14,267 nt of DNA. Origin: Clostridium sp. CAG:169 (GTDB lineage Bacteria > Bacillota > Clostridia > Oscillospirales > Ruminococcaceae). A model generated the notes under the pieces. That model was not told the DNA's origin. It searched no databases and saw nothing but the letters and a program-made list of their open reading frames with translations. Positions 1 to 5,675 of the stretch are shown here, piece by piece (within the stretch, counting starts at the first letter, position 1; each line of letters opens with the position of its first letter). Location: positions 1-14,267 of the forward strand of contig FR880169.1 in assembly GCA_000435195.1 (NCBI GenBank), given 5' to 3'. The position numbers were made by a program, and so were the translations under genes.

Positions 1-30
1 GCTCGGAAAATTTTCCGAGCCGGTTTTTTT
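1..30 (+). terminator. Rho-independent terminator of an upstream gene
   Basis: Positions 1-20 form a perfect 10-bp palindrome (GCTCGGAAAA/TTTTCCGAGC), followed after two bases by GG and a run of seven T on the plus strand. The gene it ends lies outside the window. It isolates the regulator at 138 from upstream transcription. Confidence 0.85.
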
Positions 31-96
31 GTCCTCAGATGGCTGTAAAAGAGATTGCGCAAAACAGCGGGAAAGTTGTAGAATATGCCGGAAGGG

Positions 97-107
97 TGTG
101 ATATAAT
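97..107 (+). promoter_or_regulatory. Extended -10 promoter of the XRE/TPR regulator
   Basis: TATAAT lies at 102-107 and is preceded by TG at 99-100, giving a full extended -10 (TGnTATAAT). The nearest -35-like hexamer, TTGTAG at 76-81, has a 20-nt spacer, so recognition probably rests on the extended -10. The start codon follows 31 nt downstream with a GGGGGAGGG ribosome site at about 122-130. Confidence 0.65.
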
Positions 108-137
108 AGGAATAAAAAAGCGGGGGAGGGAAAACAG

Positions 138-1064
138 ATGCAAGGTTACAACATCGGTTATTATATCAGACGAATCCGAAAGGAAAGAGGAATTTGCCAG
201 GAAGTACTTTATGAGGGACTGTGCAGCCGCTCGACCCTTCACCGAATCGAAAGCGGGGAACAGCAGCCCGGTCTGTTTGTTGCCAGCCAGCTGCTGCAAC
301 GGCTGGGACTGGACGAAAGCAGCTTTCTGCTGCCGCTTGGACCGCAGGATTTTGAAATCTCCAATCTGCAAAAGGAAATCATTTCGCTCAACGCACAAAG
401 CAGATTTGCCGAAGCATTGGAAAAAATCGCCCGGCTGGAAACCCTAGTCGTACCACAGGACAAGCTGGCACAGCAGTTCATCCTGCGCGCCAAAGCGCTG
501 GCAGGCTATGAGTGCGATGGAAAGCGCTGCCCGTATGACTATCCGACCCAGCGGCAGATGCTGATGCAGGCGCTCGACATGACACACCCCAATTTTGATT
601 TGGAGAAAATCGAACGCTGTCTGCTGAGTATCGAGGACATGAAAAGTCTCAATCAAATTGCCATCACCTATTCGGAGACCGGCGATAGACGTTTTGCCAT
701 CCGTATCTATGAACAGCTGATGAAATACCCGCGCAATCGGCTCTTCAATAACGAAGCGTTGCTAACAGTGACACCCATGCTGTGCTACAACTTTTCTCGT
801 TTATTGGGAAGAGAGCGGCGCTACGAGGAGGAACTGGAGATAGCCCAATACGGTTATGACATCTCTCTCAAATATGACAAAGCAAGGTTGTTGGGAGGAT
901 TGCTTTTGAATATGGGTTGTGCATTACATGAGCTTGGAAGGGATGAAGAAAGCAAAGAAAAATTGATTGATTCGTACTATGCCTATCGGTTGATAAATAA
1001 TAAGAAAAGCTGTGCGCTTGTTGCAAATTATGCAAAGGGAAAATATGATATAATTTTAGAATAA
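138..1064 (+). CDS. XRE-family HTH regulator with C-terminal TPR domain (RRNPP/Rgg-PlcR-like)
   Basis: This is a 308-aa cytoplasmic DNA-binding protein. Residues about 8-60 form an HTH_3 (Cro/CI-like) domain, with the recognition helix around RSTLHRIESGEQQP (31-44). The rest (about 80-305) is all-helical with TPR-like repeats, clearest at 171-199 (AITYSETGDRRFAIRIYEQL), 217-246 and 254-286 (NMGCALHELGRDEESKEKL). HTH plus TPR at about 300 aa is the architecture of the RRNPP regulators (Rgg, PlcR, PrgX), whose TPR pocket binds a short imported peptide. The ATG at 138 follows a strong GGGGGAGGG ribosome site. The gene converges on a small exported peptide gene whose stop lies 5 nt beyond this stop. 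Peptide sensing and the target operator at 1346-1399 are inferred from context. It could instead be a peptide-independent regulator. Confidence 0.85.
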   Translation: MQGYNIGYYIRRIRKERGICQEVLYEGLCSRSTLHRIESGEQQPGLFVASQLLQRLGLDESSFLLPLGPQDFEISNLQKEIISLNAQSRFAEALEKIARLETLVVPQDKLAQQFILRAKALAGYECDGKRCPYDYPTQRQMLMQALDMTHPNFDLEKIERCLLSIEDMKSLNQIAITYSETGDRRFAIRIYEQLMKYPRNRLFNNEALLTVTPMLCYNFSRLLGRERRYEEELEIAQYGYDISLKYDKARLLGGLLLNMGCALHELGRDEESKEKLIDSYYAYRLINNKKSCALVANYAKGKYDIILE

Positions 1065-1068
1065 AGAC

Positions 1069-1281
1069 CTAGCATTCACCGACAGGACCATCAATATGGT
1101 TAGGCTTTATAACAGGCTTCACATTGCCGTCCGGCGGTGGGGTCTGGTTGTCGTCACCCTTTTCGTCCTCACCATCCTCTACCGGCGGCGGGGTGGGCAG
1201 GTCATCGTCAGCAAAGCTGACCTGTGGAACAGCGGCGAGCAGGGTCAAAGCAGCCAATAAGGCAATCAGTAATTTTTTCAT
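1069..1281 (-). CDS. Exported acidic proline-rich peptide precursor (candidate signalling peptide)
   Basis: A 70-aa product. Residues 1-24 are a clean signal peptide: KK, then a hydrophobic core LLIALLAALTLLAAV, then an AXA-like site at VSFA/DDD. The mature part (about 46 aa) is acidic and proline-rich with a duplicated TPPP motif (TPPPVEDG, TPPPDGNV). It ends in a distinct tail, HIDGPVGEC, with a single C-terminal Cys. The minus-strand ribosome site GAAAGGAAG precedes the ATG. It matches no family I recognise. The layout (signal peptide, low-complexity linker, short C-terminal tail, convergent with an HTH-TPR regulator) resembles pro-peptides of RRNPP quorum-sensing systems such as Rgg/SHP and PlcR/PapR. 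That role is inference. The ORF is very likely real because of the signal peptide and ribosome site. Alternatives are a small secreted effector or an immunity-like peptide. Confidence 0.7.
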   Translation of the reverse strand: MKKLLIALLAALTLLAAVPQVSFADDDLPTPPPVEDGEDEKGDDNQTPPPDGNVKPVIKPNHIDGPVGEC

Positions 1282-1345
1282 AACAAACTTCCTTTCTGAA
1301 TTGATTCGTAGCTACAGTTTAAGAAAAGCATACTTTTAGCTTTTT

Positions 1346-1399
1346 GTCAATGTAGCGTTTTACGACACATAACTATGTGTCGTAAAATGCTACGTTGAC
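1346..1399. promoter_or_regulatory. Long inverted repeat in the divergent promoter region (candidate operator)
   Basis: Two 26-bp arms (1346-1371 and 1374-1399) are separated by 2 bp. They are identical apart from two positions, both of which give G-U pairs if transcribed. The inner 14 bp of each arm (TTTTACGACACATA and its complement) is perfect. TTGAC sits at both outer edges: TTGACA reading left (1350-1345) and TTGACT reading right (1395-1400). The element therefore lies between the -35 positions of the leftward peptide gene and the rightward secreted-protein operon. No T-run follows, so it is unlikely to be a terminator. An operator for the 138-1064 regulator is the favoured inference. 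Confidence 0.7.
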
Positions 1400-1423
1400 T
1401 TTTGTAAGCTGATAGTTTATGAT
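1395..1423 (+). promoter_or_regulatory. Sigma-A-type promoter of the secreted-protein operon
   Basis: TTGACT (1395-1400), a 17-nt spacer and TATGAT (1418-1423) make a near-consensus promoter. The -35 overlaps the right end of the 26-bp inverted repeat, so a protein bound there would directly affect polymerase access. The first gene starts at 1478. On the opposite strand TTGACA occurs symmetrically, but I see no good -10 at 17 nt from it. Confidence 0.75.
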
Positions 1424-1477
1424 GTAGGCAAGGAGCTCCTAAAAAAACAAAATGATTTTGTAAAGGAGAAATTTACT

Positions 1478-1747
1478 ATGAAAAAAATGATGGTATCTGT
1501 CATGGCTATTGCAATGCTGGCAAGCATGGGCTTGGGAGCATTTGCGGATTACGCACCGGCAGCACACACCCACAACTTTAAGGTTGTCGAAAGATATACC
1601 TCCGAGGACTACTGCTGGGCAACCGGAGGAACCCATATCGGTACTTGGGTTGTTCGTCGCTGCTCCTGTGGTTTGGAAACACAGACCAACACCAAAAACT
1701 CTTGTGGTCGCTGCCCAACAGGAGGTTCTGTAAGAGAACTGGAATAG
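1478..1747 (+). CDS. Small secreted Cys/His-rich protein
   Basis: An 89-aa product with a typical signal peptide (residues 1-23, core SVMAIAMLASMGLGAFA, cut before D24). The mature 66 aa hold five Cys (46, 62, 64, 76, 79) and three His (30, 32, 53) in a C-x15-C-x-C-G...C-x2-C pattern. This could bind a metal or form disulfides. I recognise no family. AAAGGAG lies 10 nt upstream of the ATG. It is the first gene behind the 1395 promoter. Its TAG stop (1745-1747) overlaps the ribosome site of the M23 gene 11 nt downstream, which suggests coupled translation. Its leader is almost the same as that of the 2293 product. Role unknown. Confidence 0.8.
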   Translation: MKKMMVSVMAIAMLASMGLGAFADYAPAAHTHNFKVVERYTSEDYCWATGGTHIGTWVVRRCSCGLETQTNTKNSCGRCPTGGSVRELE

Positions 1748-1758
1748 GAGTGCTATAA

Positions 1759-2262
1759 ATGTTCAAACCAACAGATAAACCCAAAAGATATTTAGCAGCG
1801 GCTGCATTTGCAGCGGTGCTGATTACAGTTCCCTGTCTTGGCGCACTCAATACCTCTGCCGACCAGGCAAGGATGGAGTGGCCGGCGCCCGAACATTTTG
1901 AAATTTCTTCTGTCTATGGCTCTCGCTATGACCATTCGGATTTTCACATGGGAATCGACATCAGTGATGCAGAGATTGCAAACAGCGATGTGGTCGCTGC
2001 CGCAGATGGCAAGGTGGTGGATGTGACTTCCGAAAAGTCCGAACAGGGATATGGTGTCAGCATCATCATCGCCCATGAAAACGGGCTGTTTACACGCTAC
2101 GCCCATCTGGCAAGCGAATCGGTTTCTAAAGGAGACACTGTTGCCAAAGGACAGACCATCGGAACAGTGGGTGATACCGGCGCAGCTGATTTCCCACAGC
2201 TCCATTTTGAAGTGATTCGAGATGGAAAAACCGTAGACCCGATGCAGTATTTTGAGAAGTAA
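1759..2262 (+). CDS. Exported M23/LytM-domain protein, probably degenerate
   Basis: A 167-aa protein with an N-terminal signal or anchor (about 11-35, AAAAFAAVLITVPCLGAL) and one peptidase M23 domain (about 45-165). Visible motifs are H63-x3-D67 (HMGID) and YAH with H116, followed by PQLHFEV, where H149 is the third zinc ligand. In active LytM enzymes this last motif is HxH. Here the first His is Gln147, so zinc binding may persist but one catalytic His is missing. Degenerate LytM proteins often act as regulators or scaffolds in the cell wall rather than as endopeptidases. There are no SH3, LysM or coiled-coil segments, so it is a minimal single-domain form. An AGGAG 8 nt upstream overlaps the previous stop. 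Its place in an operon with small secreted proteins suggests a role at the cell surface. Confidence 0.88.
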   Translation: MFKPTDKPKRYLAAAAFAAVLITVPCLGALNTSADQARMEWPAPEHFEISSVYGSRYDHSDFHMGIDISDAEIANSDVVAAADGKVVDVTSEKSEQGYGVSIIIAHENGLFTRYAHLASESVSKGDTVAKGQTIGTVGDTGAADFPQLHFEVIRDGKTVDPMQYFEK

Positions 2263-2292
2263 GAAAACGGTATATATAGAAAGGAGAACAAT

Positions 2293-2718
2293 ATGAAAAA
2301 GTTATTGGCATCTGTTATGGCTGTTGCAATGCTGGCAAGCATGAGCACTGGTGCTTTTGCAGACAATTTAGATAATGTTCCGTATTTTTCGGATGAGGAT
2401 GTTATTGTTCTTGAGTCGGCTCCAGAAAGCAGAATCAGTGTCAGCGCGACTAAAAAATTTAGAGGTCGTACCTGGACAACCGTTGCCAGAGAAAATCTGG
2501 AAAATTACGAGGATATTATGATTAAGATTCTTAATCTCAACGGAGTAGATCAGCTTCGCGTTCGTGTCAAGAAGAGTGGCGTTATCTACATAGACCGTTG
2601 GATGGGAATTGATGACCAGTACACATTTGATGCTGACTGGGAGGATGGAAACTACTCTATTGAATTCTACCCAACCGCCGATGCTACTGTTACATACAGC
2701 ATCAAAACCGTTTCCTAA
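2293..2718 (+). CDS. Secreted protein of unknown function, 141 aa
   Basis: The signal peptide (1-23, core ASVMAVAMLASMSTGAFA before D24) is nearly the same as that of the 1478 product; 20 nt are identical (1509-1528 and 2324-2343). The mature part (about 118 aa) has no Cys. Its alternating hydrophobic pattern (VDQLRVRVKKSGVIYIDRW, NYSIEFYPTADATVTYSIKT) predicts a small beta-rich domain. GAAAGGAGAAC precedes the ATG, and the gap from the M23 gene is 30 nt. I recognise no family. A secreted beta-sandwich effector or surface-associated protein is possible, but nothing in the sequence decides this. Confidence 0.78.
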   Translation: MKKLLASVMAVAMLASMSTGAFADNLDNVPYFSDEDVIVLESAPESRISVSATKKFRGRTWTTVARENLENYEDIMIKILNLNGVDQLRVRVKKSGVIYIDRWMGIDDQYTFDADWEDGNYSIEFYPTADATVTYSIKTVS

Positions 2719-2749
2719 AAGTCAGTATACTTTATAAAGGGGAATGAAA

Positions 2750-3097
2750 ATGGAAAAAGCGAAAACGAAAAAAAAGAAAGCAATTATTATCATCCCGATT
2801 CTGATTGTTCTCCTCGTTTCGGCATTTTTTATTCTTCGTATCAAGGTTCCGTTTCAGGATATTCAGCCAATCGAAATAGAACTGTATGGTCCGCCGTTGC
2901 AGTTCTTTGGGATTGAATATGAGTATCTTGACCATGATATGGATGAAAGTATCCCCGAAGGTGTTGCGAGAATATCCGTGCCGCTGAAAGATTATTTTAA
3001 GGCAGAAGAAGCGATTTCGCGTTCTCATGCATTGATGGGGATTATTGATGATTGCCTTTACTCATTTGCAGATAATGTTGGTTTAAAAACAAGATGA
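2750..3097 (+). CDS. Small membrane-anchored protein
   Basis: A 115-aa product from the ATG at 2750. An in-frame ATG at 2744 sits only 1 nt after the AAAGGGG ribosome site (2736-2742), whereas 2750 is 7 nt away, so 2750 is preferred. A Lys-rich N-terminus (EKAKTKKKKA) precedes one transmembrane segment (IIIIPILIVLLVSAFFIL), then an acidic exposed region of about 85 aa. The inner side should hold the Lys tail and the outer side the C-terminal domain. It is the last gene of the run starting at 1478 and is followed by a terminator. No family recognised. Being the only membrane-tethered member, it might protect against or retain the secreted products; this is speculation. Confidence 0.72.
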   Translation: MEKAKTKKKKAIIIIPILIVLLVSAFFILRIKVPFQDIQPIEIELYGPPLQFFGIEYEYLDHDMDESIPEGVARISVPLKDYFKAEEAISRSHALMGIIDDCLYSFADNVGLKTR

Positions 3098-3143
3098 CAA
3101 TTCACATGATTTTGTCAAACCATTTTTATAGGTTCATTCACAC

Positions 3144-3173
3144 AAAATAGGACAGCATTTGCTGTCCTATTTT
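3144..3173 (+). terminator. Terminator ending the 1478-3097 operon
   Basis: A 13-bp perfect stem (AAAATAGGACAGC/GCTGTCCTATTTT) with an ATTT loop lies about 45 nt after the stop at 3097. The T-run is short. The preceding TTCATTCACACA resembles sequence before the terminators at 3308 and 4554. Confidence 0.7.
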
Positions 3174-3203
3174 CACAAAAAACAAATTTATTTCAAAAAA
3201 CTC

Positions 3204-3232
3204 TTGCTTTTTAGAATCAAATCGTGTATGAT
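3204..3232 (+). promoter_or_regulatory. Promoter, near-copy of the 3813 promoter, with no clear gene behind it
   Basis: TTGCTT (3204-3209), a 17-nt spacer and TATGAT (3227-3232). The context CTCTTGCTTTTTAGAATC matches that of the 3813 promoter closely, spacer included, so the two are probably duplicates. It may still serve the 3394 gene if the hairpin at 3308-3339 is read through. Confidence 0.6.
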
Positions 3233-3250
3233 AAGGACAAGAACTCCGAA

Positions 3251-3379
3251 AGGAGTAAAATAATTTTGAAGCAGAATAACCCCTTTTATTTAAGGTTCAC
3301 CCACATAAAAAAAGGACAGCCCTTCGGCTGTCCTTTTTGCAAAATTCTTTTCAGTAAAATACAAACAGCAATCTTTTAA
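3251..3379 (+). other. Orphan ribosome site and short TTG ORF, probable relic of a lost gene
   Basis: AAAGGAG ending at 3255 is followed 10 nt later by TTGAAGCAG. This could start a 37-codon frame (3266-3379, beginning MKQNNPFYL), but the frame runs straight through the terminator hairpin at 3308-3339. With the promoter at 3204 it forms promoter, RBS and terminator with almost nothing between them. A deleted gene is the simplest reading. A very short peptide or small RNA is also possible. Confidence 0.35.
3308..3339 (+). terminator. Terminator of the orphan cassette
   Basis: The stem GGACAGCC/GGCTGTCC with a CTTC loop is extended by a run of A on the left and TTTTT on the right. The core GGACAGC is shared with the terminator at 3144, which suggests the modules duplicated together. 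Confidence 0.75.
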
Positions 3380-3393
3380 AAGGAGGAATTGTT

Positions 3394-3753
3394 ATGACAA
3401 AAAGATTTTTTGCAGCCCTTTTTTTAACCGCAGTCCTGTCGATGAGTGCAGCCGCGACAAGCGTTTCTCCGGCTGTCGCTTCGGAAAAGCCCATCCTTCA
3501 ATACAGCGTATGTAAAAGCTGCGGTGCAGAAGCGGTGCAGCAGGAGGAAACCCGCTATGGCAAGTGGAATTATGCGGGAGAGGTTGCTTGCGTCCACGAG
3601 GGTGGCGGAGATTCATATAAGGATGAGAAGCAGGTCAGACTGGTCCTTTATCCGGCAGTCTGCCAAAAATGCGGAGTCAGCGAGACAGAGGTAAAGGTCG
3701 AAGAGCAGTTTATCCACATCGGCAACCCCAAAAAGATACAGTATGTTTTATAG
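3394..3753 (+). CDS. Small secreted protein with paired CxxC motifs
   Basis: A 119-aa product with a signal peptide (about 1-30, core FFAALFLTAVLSMSAAAT). The mature domain has C40-x2-C43-G and C90-x2-C93-G, plus C66 and H68 between them. The matched CxxCG knuckles about 47 residues apart resemble a zinc-ribbon-like metal site outside the cell, or a disulfide pair. An excellent AAAGGAGG lies 8 nt before the ATG. The motif type recalls the 1478 product (CSCG, CGRC), but overall similarity is weak. It is transcribed either from the 3204 promoter by readthrough or from a promoter I do not see in 3340-3380. No family recognised. Confidence 0.75.
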   Translation: MTKRFFAALFLTAVLSMSAAATSVSPAVASEKPILQYSVCKSCGAEAVQQEETRYGKWNYAGEVACVHEGGGDSYKDEKQVRLVLYPAVCQKCGVSETEVKVEEQFIHIGNPKKIQYVL

Positions 3754-3812
3754 CTTTATCCACACAAAATATACACCAGACGAAAAAAATAGAATAAATC
3801 CCGAAGAGACTC

Positions 3813-3841
3813 TTGACTTTTAGAATCCGATACAGTATAAT
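3813..3841 (+). promoter_or_regulatory. Sigma-A-type promoter of the lipoprotein gene
   Basis: TTGACT (3813-3818), a 17-nt spacer and a perfect TATAAT (3836-3841). The spacer begins TTTAGAATC, as in the 3204 promoter. The start codon at 3904 is 62 nt downstream. Confidence 0.8.
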
Positions 3842-3903
3842 GGAGAAGAAGAGTTCCTACAAAATGGGCAATATAACCAAATCGAAAAAGGAAGAAAGAT
3901 CCT

Positions 3904-4542
3904 ATGAAAAAACAGCGTTTGATTTCCCGACTGGTTGCAGGTTCCCTGGTCCTTTTGTTGCCGGTGCTGTCCCTGAGCGGCTGCACCTCAAATCAGAATC
4001 AGGTCAGCGCACCTACTTCCCCGGAGCAGCTGGGCTATACCATCGACCAGCAGCAGATTCCGCAGGTGGTGATGGAGGATTCGGTCTTTTTAAATCAGGA
4101 GACCTTCTATTGTCCAGAGCTTTCTGGAGATTTTACGGCGGTTGGGGTATACTGGCACGATTATTTAGGCTCTGACGCATATCCGGTTGCTTTTTTGCAG
4201 GCGGTGCCAGCCAATACAACAAAAATCAAGCTGCCTTCCGGCGAAATTGCCGTTTCCGATTGGGAGCAATATCAGATTTTTCAGAATCAGGATGTTATCA
4301 TCTATGACCTGTACCCGATGCTCTATCCAGAGGGAACCGTGCCGGAACGGATCGCACAGGAAGTGGAGCGCAGCTATTATCAGACACAGGAAGAATATCA
4401 GGCAGGAAAAATCCCGCCAGAACGATATTTTAATGAACCCCTCAACAGCCGACTGACCCAGACCCGCTATTTAAATTACCTCTGGGAATACTATCATCAG
4501 CAGCTGCCGCAGCTGATTCAAAAATCATCCGACCTGAAATAG
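3904..4542 (+). CDS. Putative lipoprotein, 212 aa
   Basis: The N-terminus is a lipoprotein signal: KKQR, then the core LVAGSLVLLLPVLS, then the lipobox LSGC with Cys27 as the predicted lipidated residue. The mature domain (about 185 aa) is soluble and rich in aromatic residues and Gln (QEEYQAGKIPPERYFNEP). It should sit on the outer face of the membrane. I recognise no family. GGAAG at about 3891-3895 serves as the ribosome site. It is a single-gene unit with its own strong promoter (3813) and terminator (4554). Function unknown. Confidence 0.82.
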   Translation: MKKQRLISRLVAGSLVLLLPVLSLSGCTSNQNQVSAPTSPEQLGYTIDQQQIPQVVMEDSVFLNQETFYCPELSGDFTAVGVYWHDYLGSDAYPVAFLQAVPANTTKIKLPSGEIAVSDWEQYQIFQNQDVIIYDLYPMLYPEGTVPERIAQEVERSYYQTQEEYQAGKIPPERYFNEPLNSRLTQTRYLNYLWEYYHQQLPQLIQKSSDLK

Positions 4543-4553
4543 ATTCACCTATA

Positions 4554-4587
4554 AAAAACAAGGCAGCCTTTTGGCTGCCTTGTTTTT
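4554..4587 (+). terminator. Rho-independent terminator of the lipoprotein gene
   Basis: The stem AACAAGGCAGCC/GGCTGCCTTGTT with a TTTT loop carries an A-run on the left and a T-run on the right, so it could work in both directions. It lies about 11 nt after the stop. Confidence 0.85.
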
Positions 4588-4654
4588 ATGATTTAACAAA
4601 AGGATGCACATTTTTTTTACGGTAGGTGGTTTTTCTTTTTCGCAAATTATGGAA

Positions 4655-4683
4655 TTGAATTTCGTAAAGGCTCATGTTACAAT
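4655..4683 (+). promoter_or_regulatory. Promoter of the HAD phosphatase gene
   Basis: TTGAAT (4655-4660), a 17-nt spacer and TACAAT (4678-4683). An AAAGGAG ribosome site follows at 4715-4721. Confidence 0.7.
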
Positions 4684-4730
4684 AAAGAGGATGAAATGAA
4701 AGAGAAAAGAAGAGAAAGGAGAAGCTATTG

Positions 4731-5504
4731 ATGGAACAGCTTCGCAATGCAAAAGGCTTCATCTGCGATATGGATGGAGTTATCTATCATGGAAACAAGA
4801 TTTTACCCGGGGTCAAGGAATTTGTGGAATGGTTGTATCGGGAGAACAAACAGTTTTTGTTTTTGACCAACAACAGCGGCAAAACCCCGAAGGAATTACA
4901 GGAAAAATTAGCCCGCATGGGACTGGATGTGGACGAGCATCACTTTTACACCAGCGCGCTGGCAACAGCAGAATTTATCTCCCGCCAAAGTCCCGGTGCA
5001 CACGCCTTTGTGATTGGAGAGCCGGGACTGTACAACGCACTGTATGAAAAGGGCATCACCCTCGACGACACCAATCCCGATTATGTGGTAATTGGAGAAT
5101 CCCCCAACTATAACTACGACAACATCTGCAAGGCCGTCCAGCTGGTGCAGAAGGGCGCGCGCCTGATTGGTACCAACTACGATTTGACTGGACCGACCGA
5201 GCAGGGAATCATGCCTGCCTGCCGCGCCTTTGTCAAACCCATCGAGCTGGTCACCGGCAAGGAAGCCTACTACATCGGCAAGCCCAACCCGCTGATGATG
5301 CGCACCGGACTGAATATGCTCGGGGTACACTCGAGCGAGGCGGTGATGATTGGTGACCGAATGGATACCGACATCGTAACCGGCATCGAAAGCGGTCTGG
5401 ATACCGTGCTGGTTTTGTCCGGCGTATCCACCAGAGAAACAGTCAAGCTGTTCCCATACCGTCCAAGACTGATCCTCAACGGAGTGGGAGATATTCCGGG
5501 CTAA
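4731..5504 (+). CDS. HAD-superfamily phosphatase, NagD/AraL type
   Basis: A 257-aa cytoplasmic phosphatase of subclass IIA. Motif I is DMDGV with nucleophile Asp13 and acid/base Asp15. Motif II is FLTNNSG (Thr46). Motif III is Lys184 in GKPNP. Motif IV is GDRMDTD with Asp209 and Asp214. A C2-type cap lies between motifs II and III, as in NagD and AraL. The length is typical (about 250-260). The family removes phosphate from nucleotides and sugar phosphates; the substrate cannot be read from sequence. The ATG at 4731 sits 9 nt after AAAGGAG; a TTG three bases upstream is less likely. It stands alone between its own promoter and a terminator. Confidence 0.93.
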   Translation: MEQLRNAKGFICDMDGVIYHGNKILPGVKEFVEWLYRENKQFLFLTNNSGKTPKELQEKLARMGLDVDEHHFYTSALATAEFISRQSPGAHAFVIGEPGLYNALYEKGITLDDTNPDYVVIGESPNYNYDNICKAVQLVQKGARLIGTNYDLTGPTEQGIMPACRAFVKPIELVTGKEAYYIGKPNPLMMRTGLNMLGVHSSEAVMIGDRMDTDIVTGIESGLDTVLVLSGVSTRETVKLFPYRPRLILNGVGDIPG

Positions 5505-5529
5505 ACAGCAGTCCAAAACAACAGAAGCC

Positions 5530-5575
5530 AAGCGCCAAAGGAAGCGGAAAATACCGCCCTTCTTTTGGCGCTTTT
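5530..5575 (+). terminator. Terminator after the HAD phosphatase gene
   Basis: The stem AAGCGCCAAA/TTTGGCGCTT continues with an inner pairing (GAAGCGG with CCGCCCTTC) and is followed by TTTTGCTTTTTG. It lies about 25 nt after the stop at 5504. Confidence 0.75.
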
Positions 5576-5593
5576 GCTTTTTGAAAGGCTTTC

Positions 5594-5619
5594 CTTGTGA
5601 TACCATCTTGTGATACAAT
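5594..5619 (+). promoter_or_regulatory. Probable promoter of the rsuA operon with a direct repeat
   Basis: TACAAT (5614-5619) is preceded by TGA, giving an extended -10; the -35 region is weak. Two 12-nt direct repeats, CTTGTGATACCA (5594-5605) and CTTGTGATACAA (5607-5618), differ at one base. The second contains most of the -10. Confidence 0.5.
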
Positions 5620-5675
5620 AGGGTAGAACCACAGTAGACGAAAAGACCATCACAAACAGGATACGGAGAAATACA

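Noticed and set aside
85..447. 120-codon plus-strand frame overlapping the start of the regulator
   Set aside because: No ribosome site; the regulator in the other frame has an HTH domain and a strong ribosome site.
1124..1339. 71-codon plus-strand frame over the peptide precursor
   Set aside because: Its Ser/Gly-rich translation is the complement of a signal-peptide protein with a good ribosome site.
1346..1399. Reading the long palindrome as a terminator
   Set aside because: There is no T-run on either side, no gene ends here, and both neighbours start from this gap.
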